The notes: generated by a model from the sequence alone, not told the origin. Counted from the stretch's first letter, positions 8,816 to 18,068 are shown. The stretch: DNA of 64,000 nt from Caballeronia udeis (GCF_001544555.2 NZ_FCOK02000025.1:46898-110897), one strand, 5' to 3'. Made by a program: numbers and translations.

Positions 8816-10744
8816 TTAATCGCGTGCTATGCCCGCCGCGCCATGGCTCAGCCAGTCAAGCACCGCGCCTGTCTCGTCGTCGCCCGCTTCCCTGACCTTC
8901 GTCATCGCTTCACTCACGTCGGCACCCGCATCCGGCACCGCACGGCGAATGGCCACGCCAACCGCAAGAATGTCGATCATCACAAGATGCAAAATGCGCG
9001 AAATCATCGACATCTGCGATTCGCGAATCTCAATGTGATCCGTCTCCAGCGCCACCGTCGCCCGCTTGGCCAACGGCGTATTGCTCGACGTAATGGCCAC
9101 CACGGTCGCGCCCTGCTGCATCGCAATCTCAAGCACACGCAACAACTCAGGCGCACGCCCCGACTTCGACACCGCTACGATCACATCGCCCTTGCCCAAC
9201 AACGCCGCCGACGCCGCCTGCATGTACAGGTCGCCATAAGCAATGGTCGGGATGCCGAAACGGAAGAACTTGTAGTGCGCGTCCTGCGCCACGATATTCG
9301 AATTGCCCAGCCCGTAGAACTCGATCCGTCGCGCACCGTTGAGAATGTCAATGGCGCGTTCCACATGGTCGAAATTCAAATGCTCGCGCAATTGCAGGAT
9401 CGCCGACACGGTGTTGTCCAGCACCTTCGCGCCAAAATCCGTGGCGGTGTCGCCCAGATGAACCTGGCTGTGACTCACGGGAATCGTACCGGTCAACCCC
9501 GTCGCCAGTTTCAGCTTGAAATCGGACAACCCCTGGCAACCCAGCGACCGGCAGAAGCGAATCACCGTCGGCTGGCTCACGTCGGCCTTGCGCGCAATGT
9601 CGATGATCGGATCATTGATGATCGAACGCGGATGGTTCAGCGCAAGATCAGCCACACGGCGCTCAGCAGGCGTCAATGCATCGCGCATCTGGCGAATCCG
9701 CTCGAACACCGCGGACGACCCGCCATTCGCGCGATTCGACAACTGCTCCGACAAAATCGCCGATACCCCGAGAAACGCCGGATATTCCGCCGTGATGATG
9801 AACGTGGGCACGCTCGACAAATACTGCTGAAACCGCCCCTTCGCTTCGAACCGCTCGCGAAACGGCGACTTCGTGAACAACTCGCCCAACTTCAGCACCA
9901 CTCCGCCGCCGATAAAAATCCCGCCCAGCGCGCCCAGCGTCACCGCAATATTCCCGGCGAACGTACCAAGAATGCCGCAGAAACAGTTCACTGCCTCAAG
10001 CGCAAGCGCCTCGCCATCGTGTGCGCGCTCCGTAATGCCGGCCGACTCGAGATCGTCCGGCACGCTCACGCCATCGCGCTCGGCAAGCGCTTGATAAATC
10101 AGCAACAAACCCGGTCCCGCTGCCACACGTTCGAACGACACATGAGAGAACTTTGTGCGCGCAAAACGCATGACCAGGTCTTCACGCTCGTTCGACGGCG
10201 CGAAACTCGCATGGCCGCCTTCACTGCCAAGCGCAATCCAGCGGTCGTCGGCGGGAATCAGGCCGGACACGCCCAGGCCCGTACCCGGCCCGAGCAAGCC
10301 AATCACGCTGTTCTGCCGGCGCGAACCACCGCCCACCTGCACTCGCTGGGCATCGGTCAGGCCGGGCAACGCCATTGCGAGCGCGGTGAAGTCATTCACG
10401 ACCAGAAGCGTGTCGAAGCCCAGCGCGCGGCGCGTGGCCTCGATCGAAAAGCTCCAGTCGTGGTTCGTCATGGAGACGTGATCGCCGTCCACCGGATTCG
10501 CAATCGCCACGGCCGCGTGGTTGACGCGGCTCACCTTGATGTCCTTCAGATACTGCTGCATTGCCTCGGCAATGCCCGGATAGTCACGGCCCGGATACAC
10601 GCGTATTTCGCCAATCACGCCCGGCGCCGTCTCGAGCGCAAATCGCGCGTTCGTGCCGCCAACATCGGCCAAAAGCCTTGGTCCGTCGGCGTGCTGACTT
10701 CCGGCCGCTACCGTTACGGCCTTACTTTGCACACCAGTAGACAT
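8816..10744 (-). CDS. glk: Bifunctional glucokinase / HexR-type RpiR regulator fusion
   Basis: A 642-residue fusion. The N-terminal half (about 1-340) is a Glk-type glucokinase with ATP/sugar motifs LLADVGGTNARFALE, VVNDFTALA, GPGTGLGVSGL and GSEGGHASFAP. The C-terminal half (about 360-642) is an RpiR-family regulator: a helix-turn-helix (IARKADVSQPTVIRFCRSLG) followed by a SIS sugar-phosphate-binding domain (EFYGLGNSNIVAQDAHYKF, VSKSGRAPELL). The start at 10744 overlaps pgl by 23 bases. The fusion is known from Burkholderia. It phosphorylates glucose and, by analogy with HexR, is expected to release its operator on binding an Entner-Doudoroff intermediate (KDPG in Pseudomonas). A matching operator stands upstream of zwf. 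Confidence 0.95.
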   Translation of the reverse strand: MSTGVQSKAVTVAAGSQHADGPRLLADVGGTNARFALETAPGVIGEIRVYPGRDYPGIAEAMQQYLKDIKVSRVNHAAVAIANPVDGDHVSMTNHDWSFSIEATRRALGFDTLLVVNDFTALAMALPGLTDAQRVQVGGGSRRQNSVIGLLGPGTGLGVSGLIPADDRWIALGSEGGHASFAPSNEREDLVMRFARTKFSHVSFERVAAGPGLLLIYQALAERDGVSVPDDLESAGITERAHDGEALALEAVNCFCGILGTFAGNIAVTLGALGGIFIGGGVVLKLGELFTKSPFRERFEAKGRFQQYLSSVPTFIITAEYPAFLGVSAILSEQLSNRANGGSSAVFERIRQMRDALTPAERRVADLALNHPRSIINDPIIDIARKADVSQPTVIRFCRSLGCQGLSDFKLKLATGLTGTIPVSHSQVHLGDTATDFGAKVLDNTVSAILQLREHLNFDHVERAIDILNGARRIEFYGLGNSNIVAQDAHYKFFRFGIPTIAYGDLYMQAASAALLGKGDVIVAVSKSGRAPELLRVLEIAMQQGATVVAITSSNTPLAKRATVALETDHIEIRESQMSMISRILHLVMIDILAVGVAIRRAVPDAGADVSEAMTKVREAGDDETGAVLDWLSHGAAGIARD

Positions 10745-11444
10745 CGAGCCTGACTCCCTGAGCATTAGCCAACGTCGAGATGGCGTTTTTTTGCGGTGCG
10801 GCAAGCGCAGCATTGAGTACGTCCAGCTTCTTCTGCCCGCTAATGAACAGATAGAGCTGCTTGACGCCCTTGAGCGCTGACATGGACAACGAAACACGCG
10901 CGTGCGGCGCGCTGCCCGGATGAACCGAGATGAACCGGTCAGCCGTCGATATGGCAAACGCCCACTCGGGCGCATCGGCGAAAATGGACGCCGTATGGCC
11001 GTCCTCACCCATGCCGAGCACGGCAACATCGGGTACCCGGCGCTGTGCATCGGCGTTCAGGTCCGCAATGTGTGCGTCCAGCGGCCGCGCGATGTCCACC
11101 AGCGGCAGGAAATACGCGCCGCTCGCTGCGTTCTGCAGCAGCGTTTCGCGCACCAGGCGCGCATTGCTTGCGCCGTCCGTCTCCGCCACCCAGCGGTCAT
11201 CGACCAGGGTGACGTCGATATGCGCCCAGTCAAGCGCACGGGTCGACAGGGTTTGCAAGAACGGCTTCGGGCTCGTGCCGCCGGATACGGCAAGCGTTGC
11301 GTGTTGGGTGGGATTTCCAGCCACAGCGGCGTCAGCCGACGCCGCTCCGCGAGCCGCGAGCGTTGCAGTAAGCGCGTCGCCTACCGCTTCTGCCAATGCG
11401 TCGGATTGGGCGCCTGGCTCATCAAAAGTATGAAGCTCGATCAC
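10722..11444 (-). CDS. pgl: 6-phosphogluconolactonase
   Basis: Hydrolyses 6-phosphogluconolactone from Zwf to 6-phosphogluconate. It is 240 residues, the usual length for the DevB/SOL-type enzyme. Conserved segments are LAVSGGTSPKPFLQTLS, DVTLVDDRWV, VAVLGMGEDGHTASIF and RVSLSMSAL. The start codon is GTG (11442-11444), supported by a strong GGAGGAG three bases upstream. It sits between zwf (182-base gap) and the overlapping glk/hexR, and completes the upper Entner-Doudoroff/pentose phosphate steps. Confidence 0.95.
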   Translation of the reverse strand: MIELHTFDEPGAQSDALAEAVGDALTATLAARGAASADAAVAGNPTQHATLAVSGGTSPKPFLQTLSTRALDWAHIDVTLVDDRWVAETDGASNARLVRETLLQNAASGAYFLPLVDIARPLDAHIADLNADAQRRVPDVAVLGMGEDGHTASIFADAPEWAFAISTADRFISVHPGSAPHARVSLSMSALKGVKQLYLFISGQKKLDVLNAALAAPQKNAISTLANAQGVRLDVYWCAK

Positions 11445-11626
11445 TGCTCCTCCATGCTGCCTTGTTTTGGTTTCATTTCGCCCGTTGCGACAACGCTCGA
11501 ACCACTGCTTGAACCCGTTCTCGCGTCGCGCAACAGGATTTGTCTCGGCTTTAATTGCAACATGTCTACAGCACGTACGTCCTGAACACGTCCCACCGAC
11601 CCATTACAACGGTCTCAATACCAGTT

Positions 11627-13087
11627 TCAATTCTCTTCTTCCAGCCAGCACGTTCCGTGCTGCGCCAGCATCGCGCTTGCAGCCGCCGGTCCCCAGGTGC
11701 CCGAAGCATAAGGCTTCGGCGGCTTCGGCGACGCCGCCCATTCGTCCAGGATCGGTTCCACATAACGCCACGCCGCTTCCTGCTCGTCACGCCGCACGAA
11801 CAACGCAAGCCGCCCATTGATCACGTCGAGCAGCAGGCGCTGATACGCCTCCATCTGCCCTTCCTTGAAAAACTTGTCGAAGGCGAGATCCAGGTGGACG
11901 CTCGCGAGGTTCATGCCCTCGCCGGGCTGTTTCGCAAGGCAATACAAGCGGATGGTTTCGTTCGGCTGCAAACGGATCACCAGCCGGTTCGCTCCCGCGC
12001 GCAACGCGTTCGCGCCGAGCGCCGAATGCGGCACGGGGCGGAAGTTCACGACGATCTCCGCCGTCCGGTCCGCCAGCCGCTTGCCTGTGCGCAGGAAAAA
12101 CGGCACACCGGCCCAGCGCCAGTTTTCGATTTCCACCTTCAATGCAACGAAGGTCTCTGTATGGCTATCCGGGCGCACGCCCTTTTCGGTAGCGTACGCC
12201 GGCACCGACGTTCCCTTGATCACACCCGCATGATATTGCCCACGCACCGCGACCTTGCTGATGTCGCGCGGATCGACGGGCTTGAGCGCGCGCAGCACCC
12301 GCAGCTTTTCGTCGCGCACGGAATCGGAATCCATCGAATGCGGCGGTTCCATCGTCACGATGGAAAGCAGTTGCAGCAAGTGGTTCTGCACCATGTCGCG
12401 CAAGGCGCCGGTGTTGTCGTAGAAATCGCCGCGCGCTTCCACGCCGAGCTCTTCCGCAATCGTGATCTGGATGCTCTCCACCCATTCGCGGCGCCACAGC
12501 GGTTCGAACAACGCATTGCCGAAGCGCAGCGCGAGCAGGTTCTGCACCGGCTCCTTACCCAGATAGTGGTCGATCCGGTAGATCTGCTCTTCCGCGAAGA
12601 TTTCGCCAACCGCGTCATTAATCGCCTGCGACGACTTCAGGTCGTAGCCCAGCGGCTTTTCCAGCACGATCCGCGCGTTTTCGTTCAGGCCGACATCGGC
12701 GAGCGCACGGCAAATGGGCACGAACAGCGACGGACCCGTAGCCAGGTAAAACACGCGCGTGCCGCCGAGTTCGTTCACCGCGTCGCGCAGCAGCTTGAAA
12801 TCTTCCGGCTTGCCGAGGTCGAGGCGAACGTAGACGAAGCGCGCCAGGAAACCCTTCCACACGCTTTCGTCGACGCCATTCTTCGACACGTGCGGCTTGA
12901 CGTGTTCATCGACCCATTTCAAATACGCGTCGCGATCTTCGGCGGCGCGCGCCACCGCGACGATCTTGCCGCCTTCAGCGAGCATTCCGCCACGGTGCGC
13001 CTCGAACAGCGCCGGCAGGATCTTGCGCATCGAAAGATCGCCTGTTCCGCCGAACAGAACAAAGGTGAAATTCGAGTCGTTTTGCAT
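11627..13087 (-). CDS. zwf: Glucose-6-phosphate 1-dehydrogenase
   Basis: Oxidises glucose-6-phosphate to 6-phosphogluconolactone with NADP or NAD. The ATG at 13087 is preferred over a longer frame because MQNDSNFTFVLFGGTGDLSM is the normal N-terminus and GGAG lies 5 bases before it. That gives 486 residues. The dinucleotide motif FGGTGDLSMRK and the active-site signature RIDHYLGKEPVQN are present. First gene of the zwf-pgl-glk/hexR operon, with a start about 55 bases below a HexR-type operator shared with the divergent gts operon. Confidence 0.97.
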   Translation of the reverse strand: MQNDSNFTFVLFGGTGDLSMRKILPALFEAHRGGMLAEGGKIVAVARAAEDRDAYLKWVDEHVKPHVSKNGVDESVWKGFLARFVYVRLDLGKPEDFKLLRDAVNELGGTRVFYLATGPSLFVPICRALADVGLNENARIVLEKPLGYDLKSSQAINDAVGEIFAEEQIYRIDHYLGKEPVQNLLALRFGNALFEPLWRREWVESIQITIAEELGVEARGDFYDNTGALRDMVQNHLLQLLSIVTMEPPHSMDSDSVRDEKLRVLRALKPVDPRDISKVAVRGQYHAGVIKGTSVPAYATEKGVRPDSHTETFVALKVEIENWRWAGVPFFLRTGKRLADRTAEIVVNFRPVPHSALGANALRAGANRLVIRLQPNETIRLYCLAKQPGEGMNLASVHLDLAFDKFFKEGQMEAYQRLLLDVINGRLALFVRRDEQEAAWRYVEPILDEWAASPKPPKPYASGTWGPAAASAMLAQHGTCWLEEEN

Positions 13088-13134
13088 GTGTCTCCGCTGG
13101 GGTTCAGTAGGACCGTAGTCCAATAAAATTTTTT

Positions 13135-13163
13135 TTGACACTGAATTGTAGTTTAACTACAAT
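13135..13163 (+). promoter_or_regulatory. Sigma-70 promoter of the gtsABCD operon
   Basis: TTGACA (13135-13140), 17-base spacer, TACAAT (13158-13163). The -35 matches the consensus exactly and the -10 differs by one base. The -10 lies in the right arm of the HexR-type palindrome. Confidence 0.8.
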
Positions 13164-13165
13164 TC
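13143..13165. promoter_or_regulatory. HexR-type operator (perfect palindrome) between zwf and gtsA
   Basis: A perfect 11-bp inverted repeat around one central T. Its core TTGTAGTTTAACTACAA (13146-13162) agrees with the TGTARTWWWAYTACA-type consensus reported for HexR in proteobacteria. It overlaps the -10 boxes of both divergent promoters, so a bound repressor would block zwf and gts transcription together. The regulator is encoded in the zwf operon itself. Confidence 0.88.
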
Positions 13166-13172
13166 AAATCAA
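13145..13172 (-). promoter_or_regulatory. Sigma-70 promoter of the zwf operon
   Basis: On the minus strand TTGATT (13172-13167), a 16-base spacer and TACAAT (13150-13145). The -10 lies in the left arm of the same palindrome, so the two promoters face away from each other across one operator. Confidence 0.65.
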
Positions 13173-13617
13173 GGGGTAACGTGATCCCGGAAAAAAACAC
13201 TTAGTCAACCAGAACATGCGTGTTTTCCCGGAGATTCTCGTCTAGTTGCATGGTAATTGACCTGCGCCGAAGACGCTTTTGCCAGATAGGCAACGGCGCG
13301 GCAAGGGAAAAGAGCTGCGTTGATGCAAAACCCCGGACGCACGCCGCGCTGGCCGAACGCCAGTGTGAACGGGCAAAAATCAAAAGAGGAGACACAAGTT
13401 GCGATTCGACACACTCATCTCTTGAGAGCCGTGCGGCCGTGGTTCGGTCTGCCGGCCAAGCTGGCGCGCCCAGGGTTTCTTGCCCTGGACAACGCCAGCC
13501 TTATCTCGCCGACACCGCCGATACCGGCCACTTCTGTTTGTTCATGTTCCAGCCATCGCTTCCTGGCGGCATCAGGGGCCAATCGTTTTTTGTTCAGGTG
13601 TTCGGAGGAGATAAACA
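13166..13617 (+). other. Long untranslated leader of the gts operon
   Basis: About 450 bases separate the promoter from gtsA with no recognisable protein gene. Visible items are a strong AGAGGAG at about 13385 followed by an 8-codon TTG-started frame (13399-13425), and a CCAGGG/CCCTGG hairpin near 13470-13490. The gtsA Shine-Dalgarno GGAGGAG follows at about 13604. Confidence 0.5.
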
Positions 13618-14871
13618 ATGAAATTTCGCAAGCTCATCGGCGCGCTCGGCGCCGCAGGTCTGTTGTGCGGTGTGTCGGCACAGGCGGTTCAGGCTGCTGA
13701 ATCCCTGTCAGTACTGCACTGGTGGACTTCCGGTGGTGAGTCGAAGGCCGTTGGCGTGTTGAAAGACGACATGACCAAGCAGGGCTACACCTGGAAGGAC
13801 TTCGCCGTTGCAGGCGGTGCGGGCGCGGCGGCCATGACGGCGCTCAAGACCCAGGTCATCTCGGGCAACGCCCCGTCGGCTGCACAGATCAAGGGTCCGC
13901 TGATCCAGGAATGGGCTGAACAAGGCGTACTCGTGCCGATCGATTCGGTTGCCGGCGACTGGAAGAAGAACCTGCCGCCCGAAATCGACAAGATCATGCA
14001 CGCCGATGGCCACTATGTTGCCGCACCGTTCTCGGTGCACCGCGTGAACTGGCTGTGGATCAACAAGGCAGCACTGGACAAGGCTGGCGGCAAGGTTCCG
14101 ACCACGTGGCCGGAATTCTTCGACCTGGCTGACAAGATGAAGGCCCAGGGCATCATTCCGGTGGCAGCAGGCGGCCAGCCGTGGCAAGACCTGACCTTGT
14201 GGGAAGACGTCGTGCTGTCGCAAGGCGCGGACTTCTACAAGAAGGCGATTGTCGACCTGGACCAGAAGACGCTGACGTCGGACCAGATGGTTGGCGTGTT
14301 CGACACGGTGCGCAAGATCGAGACGTACTTCGATAACGGCCGCACCGGCCGCGACTGGAACCTGGCTACCGCCATGGTCATCAACGGCAAGGCCGGCATG
14401 CAGTTCATGGGCGACTGGGCCAAGGGCGAGTTCGCAGGCGCGAACAAGACCGCCGGCACGGACTATGTCTGCGCACCGGTGCCGGGCACCGCCAAGCAGT
14501 ACACGTTCAACGTCGACTCGTTCGTGTTCTTCCAGCAGAAGGGCTCGAAGGAAGCGTCGCCGGGACAACTGGCGCTCGCCAAGACCATCATGTCGCCTGC
14601 GTTCCAGGAGCAGTTCAGCCTGTACAAGGGCTCGATCCCGGTTCGCCTGGGTGTCTCGATGGCCAAGTTCGACGCGTGCGGCAAACAGTCGTACGCTGAT
14701 GAACAGACCGCCATCAAGGCAGGCGGTTATGTGCCGTCGCTGGCTCACGGCATGGCACAAGGCGACGCAACGGCAGGCGCAATTACCGACGTCGTGACGA
14801 AGTTCATGAACTCGACGCAGGATTCGAAGAGCGCAGTGCAAGCGCTCGCGAACGCCGCCAAGACGAAATGA
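13618..14871 (+). CDS. gtsA: Glucose/mannose ABC transporter substrate-binding protein
   Basis: Periplasmic sugar-binding protein of 417 residues with a signal peptide (about 1-26, cleaving after AVQA). The mature start ESLSVLHWWTSGGESKAVGV and the internal HRVNWLWINK, GGQPWQDLTLWEDVVLS and GKAGMQFMGDWAKGEF segments closely follow Pseudomonas GtsA. First gene of gtsABCD, divergent from zwf and apparently under the same HexR operator, which links glucose uptake to its oxidation. A long leader precedes it and a large hairpin follows it. Confidence 0.93.
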   Translation: MKFRKLIGALGAAGLLCGVSAQAVQAAESLSVLHWWTSGGESKAVGVLKDDMTKQGYTWKDFAVAGGAGAAAMTALKTQVISGNAPSAAQIKGPLIQEWAEQGVLVPIDSVAGDWKKNLPPEIDKIMHADGHYVAAPFSVHRVNWLWINKAALDKAGGKVPTTWPEFFDLADKMKAQGIIPVAAGGQPWQDLTLWEDVVLSQGADFYKKAIVDLDQKTLTSDQMVGVFDTVRKIETYFDNGRTGRDWNLATAMVINGKAGMQFMGDWAKGEFAGANKTAGTDYVCAPVPGTAKQYTFNVDSFVFFQQKGSKEASPGQLALAKTIMSPAFQEQFSLYKGSIPVRLGVSMAKFDACGKQSYADEQTAIKAGGYVPSLAHGMAQGDATAGAITDVVTKFMNSTQDSKSAVQALANAAKTK

Positions 14872-14918
14872 GCGAAGTGAGCGAAATAAACGCGAAGTAA
14901 GCGTTTGATTCGGCAACA

Positions 14919-14955
14919 CCGGGCGCGCGGTTTTTTCAACCGGCCGCGCGCCCGG
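14919..14955 (+). promoter_or_regulatory. Intercistronic hairpin between gtsA and gtsB
   Basis: CCGGGCGCGCGG (14919-14930) pairs perfectly with CCGCGCGCCCGG (14944-14955). It lacks a downstream T run, so partial termination or protection of the gtsA transcript end is more likely than full termination. Such elements commonly raise binding-protein levels over permease levels. Confidence 0.65.
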
Positions 14956-15043
14956 GCAAACCCCAAGCATGAGTTGGCGTAAAAACTGCTGCATACCTGT
15001 TCCGGCCTGAGACTCTTGCCGGCAAATTTTCAGGAGTCGAGAA

Positions 15044-15988
15044 GTGGCTGCCTCCCCTAGCGGTATCGCGAGCAAGACGTCGCGCACCCCGCCCCGCCGC
15101 ACGTCGCCTCTGGCGGCGCTTGCCGATACATACATTCCGAAGCTCGTACTCGCGCCAAGCGTGCTGATTGCACTGGTGTTCGTGTACGGCTTTATCCTGA
15201 TCACCGGCTGGCTTTCGCTGACGAATTCGCGATTGATGCCGCGCTATGAATTCACCGGCTTCCAGCGCTACACCGAGCTGTTCTCAAACGATGTCTGGTG
15301 GACGTCCGCGGCGAACCTTGGCTGGTTCGGCATCCCGTTCATCGCGATCTGCGTTGGGCTCGGGCTGTTCCTCGCCATCCTGCTCGACCAAAAGATCCGC
15401 AACGAAGGTGCATTGCGCGCGATTTTCCTGTATCCGATGGCGCTGTCGTTCATCGTGACGGGTACTGCGTGGCAATGGATCCTGAATCCGGGCCTCGGGC
15501 TGGAAAAGATCTTCCACGACTGGGGCTGGACAAGCTTTTCGTTCGACTGGCTCGGTAACCCGGACAAGGCAATCTTCTGCGTCGTGATCGCGGCCGTATG
15601 GCAATCCACCGGCTTCGTGATGGCCCTGTTCCTCGCCGGTTTGCGCGGCGTGGACGCGGAAATCTTCAAGGCCGCGCAGATGGACGGCGCATCCTTGCCC
15701 AGGATCTATCGCAGTATCGTGATCCCGAGCATGCGGCCGGTGTTCTTCTCCGTGCTGCTGATCCTCTGCCACATCACCATCAAGACCTTCGACCTCGTGG
15801 TTGCGTTGACCGCGGGTGGTCCGGGCACGTCGTCGTCGCTGCCGGCCATGTTCATGTACACGTTTTCGTTCAATCGCGGACAACTGGGCCTGGGCGCCGC
15901 TTCGTCGATGATGATGCTCGCCACCGTCGTCGCCGTGCTGGTGCCGCTCATGTATCTGGAATCGAGGAGCACGCGCAATGGAATCTAA
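15044..15988 (+). CDS. gtsB: Glucose/mannose ABC transporter permease
   Basis: MalF/UgpA-type inner-membrane permease, 314 residues, GTG start behind CAGGAG. Six hydrophobic segments follow a polar N-terminus. The EAA loop reads EIFKAAQMDGASLPRIYRSI near residues 205-225. It overlaps gtsC by 11 bases. Confidence 0.93.
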   Translation: MAASPSGIASKTSRTPPRRTSPLAALADTYIPKLVLAPSVLIALVFVYGFILITGWLSLTNSRLMPRYEFTGFQRYTELFSNDVWWTSAANLGWFGIPFIAICVGLGLFLAILLDQKIRNEGALRAIFLYPMALSFIVTGTAWQWILNPGLGLEKIFHDWGWTSFSFDWLGNPDKAIFCVVIAAVWQSTGFVMALFLAGLRGVDAEIFKAAQMDGASLPRIYRSIVIPSMRPVFFSVLLILCHITIKTFDLVVALTAGGPGTSSSLPAMFMYTFSFNRGQLGLGAASSMMMLATVVAVLVPLMYLESRSTRNGI

Positions 15989-16835
15989 GATGACGATCAG
16001 CCGCGCCGTCATCTATGCGGCGCTGATCCTGTTTGCCCTGTATTTCCTGTTCCCGATCTACGTGATGCTCTCGACGTCGTTCAAGGACCTCGACCAGTTG
16101 CGCACCGGCAACCTGCTCACTCCTCCGACGCACTTCACGTTTGCGCCCTGGGTCAAGGCGTGGTCGCAGTCATGTACCGGCGTGCGCTGCGACGGCATGG
16201 AACCGTTCTTCATGAACTCCGTGCGCATGGTGATCCCGGCGGTGCTGCTCTCGTCGATAATCGGCGCATTCAACGGCTATGTGCTCACGCACTGGCGCTT
16301 TCGCGGCGCCGACGCCGTGTTCACCATGTTGCTGGTCGGCTGCTTCATTCCCTTCCAGGCCATCCTTCTGCCGATGGCGCGCTTGCAAGGCATGCTGGGA
16401 CTCGCCAACACCACGACCGGTCTTGTGCTCGTGCACGTGGTCTACGGTATTGCGTTCACCACCATGTTCTTCCGCAACTTCTATGTGAGCATTCCGGCGG
16501 AACTGGTGAAGGCGGCGCGTATTGACGGTGCGGGTTTCTTCACCATCTTCACGAAGATTCTGCTGCCGGTGTCCCTCCCTATTTTCATGGTGTGCCTGAT
16601 CTGGCAATTCACGCAGATCTGGAACGACTTCCTGTTCGGTATCGTGTTCTCCGGCGTCGATTCAATGCCGATCACCGTCGCCCTGAACAACCTGGTCAAT
16701 ACATCGACGGGCGTGAAGGAATACAACGTCGACATGGCTGCCGCAATCATTGCCGCCCTGCCCACCCTGCTCGTCTACATGGTCGCCGGCCGGTTCTTCG
16801 TGCGCGGCCTGACTGCAGGCGCGGTGAAGGGCTGA
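15978..16835 (+). CDS. gtsC: Glucose/mannose ABC transporter permease
   Basis: MalG/UgpE-type permease, 285 residues. The ATG at 15978 overlaps gtsB; another in-frame ATG at 15990 is possible. Six membrane segments are visible, and the EAA loop reads ELVKAARIDGAGFFTIFTKI near residues 175-195. It pairs with GtsB to form the channel. Confidence 0.92.
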   Translation: MESKMTISRAVIYAALILFALYFLFPIYVMLSTSFKDLDQLRTGNLLTPPTHFTFAPWVKAWSQSCTGVRCDGMEPFFMNSVRMVIPAVLLSSIIGAFNGYVLTHWRFRGADAVFTMLLVGCFIPFQAILLPMARLQGMLGLANTTTGLVLVHVVYGIAFTTMFFRNFYVSIPAELVKAARIDGAGFFTIFTKILLPVSLPIFMVCLIWQFTQIWNDFLFGIVFSGVDSMPITVALNNLVNTSTGVKEYNVDMAAAIIAALPTLLVYMVAGRFFVRGLTAGAVKG

Positions 16836-16949
16836 AGTCCGGGGCTGAATTCCTGCGCGGCGCCTTCAGTTGCTGAATGGCGCTCGCGGTAGAAGATCAA
16901 CTGATGTGCGCGATGAAATTCAGCGCAGAGACATTAAAGGATTCATAGC

Positions 16950-18068
16950 ATGGCAAGCCTTTCAATCCGTGACGTATACAAGACTTATGCGAACGGCGTT
17001 CCCGTTCTGAAGGGCGTGAACATCGACATCGAGGACGGTCAGTTCCTGATCCTCGTGGGTGGTTCGGGCTGCGGCAAATCGACCTTGCTCAATATGATCG
17101 CCGGGCTGGAAACGGTCACCAAGGGCGACATCATGATCGACGGCAAGACGGTGAACAACCTCTCGCCGAAGGATCGCGACATTGCGATGGTGTTCCAGTC
17201 GTACGCGCTGTATCCGTCCATGACGGTGCGCGAGAACATCTCGTTCGGCCTGAACATCCGCAAGGTGCCGAAGGACGAGCAGAAGGCGATCGTCACGCGC
17301 GTGTCGGACACATTGCAGATCCAGCATTTGCTGGACCGGAAGCCTGGTCAGTTGTCGGGCGGTCAGCGTCAGCGCGTGGCCATGGGCCGTGCGCTCGCTC
17401 GCGACCCGGTGATGTTCCTGTTCGACGAGCCGTTGTCCAACCTGGATGCGAAGCTGCGGATCGAAATGCGCTCGGAGATCAAGCTGCTGCATCAGCGCCT
17501 GGGCACGACGATTGTGTATGTGACGCACGACCAGATTGAAGCCATGACGCTGGGCGACCGGATCGCGGTGATGAAGGACGGCGTGGTGCAGCAGTTCGGC
17601 GCGCCGCAGGATATCTATGACTCGCCGGCGAACTTGTTCGTGGCGGGGTTCATTGGCGCGCCGCCGATGAATTTCATCGATGGAAAGCTGGTCGAGGCCG
17701 GCTCGGGTATCGGGCTCGAGATTGATACGGGCGTGTCGCGTACCGTGTTGAACCTGCCGTTCGATGCGGCTTCAGTGCGCGGCAAAGTCGGCCAGAACGT
17801 GATTCTTGGACTGCGGCCGGAGCGGATCACCGATGCACGCAGCGCGCATAACGTGGAAGACGCGCGGTTGCAGCCGATTGAAGTGAAGATCGATGTGATC
17901 GAACCTACGGGTCCGGATACGCTGGTGTTCACGCAGGTGAACGGCAAGCGCGTGGTGAGCCGCGTGCACCCGGCGAGCAACCCACAGCCGCTCACGAACA
18001 TGACGCTGTTGTTCGATGTGTCGAAGGCCGTGCTGTTCGATTCGAAGACGGAAGAACGGCTGGCTTGA
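16950..18068 (+). CDS. gtsD: Glucose/mannose ABC transporter ATPase
   Basis: MalK/UgpC-type ATPase, 372 residues. Walker A GGSGCGKST (about 37-45), Q-loop MVFQSYALYP, signature LSGGQRQR, Walker B MFLFDEPLSNLDAK and switch VTHD are followed by a C-terminal OB/TOBE regulatory region (about 240-372). Last gene of the operon, 114 bases after gtsC. The similar ATPases of several sugar systems are interchangeable, so its specificity rests on the operon. Confidence 0.93.
   Translation: MASLSIRDVYKTYANGVPVLKGVNIDIEDGQFLILVGGSGCGKSTLLNMIAGLETVTKGDIMIDGKTVNNLSPKDRDIAMVFQSYALYPSMTVRENISFGLNIRKVPKDEQKAIVTRVSDTLQIQHLLDRKPGQLSGGQRQRVAMGRALARDPVMFLFDEPLSNLDAKLRIEMRSEIKLLHQRLGTTIVYVTHDQIEAMTLGDRIAVMKDGVVQQFGAPQDIYDSPANLFVAGFIGAPPMNFIDGKLVEAGSGIGLEIDTGVSRTVLNLPFDAASVRGKVGQNVILGLRPERITDARSAHNVEDARLQPIEVKIDVIEPTGPDTLVFTQVNGKRVVSRVHPASNPQPLTNMTLLFDVSKAVLFDSKTEERLA

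Noticed and set aside
8843..10753. A 636-codon open frame on the plus strand opposite glk/hexR
   Set aside because: Composition is Arg/His-rich with no family features; it is an antisense shadow of a strongly supported gene in high-G+C DNA.
13708..15204. A 498-codon minus-strand frame opposite gtsA
   Set aside because: Shadow of gtsA; no recognisable domains, and it runs through the gtsA-gtsB hairpin.
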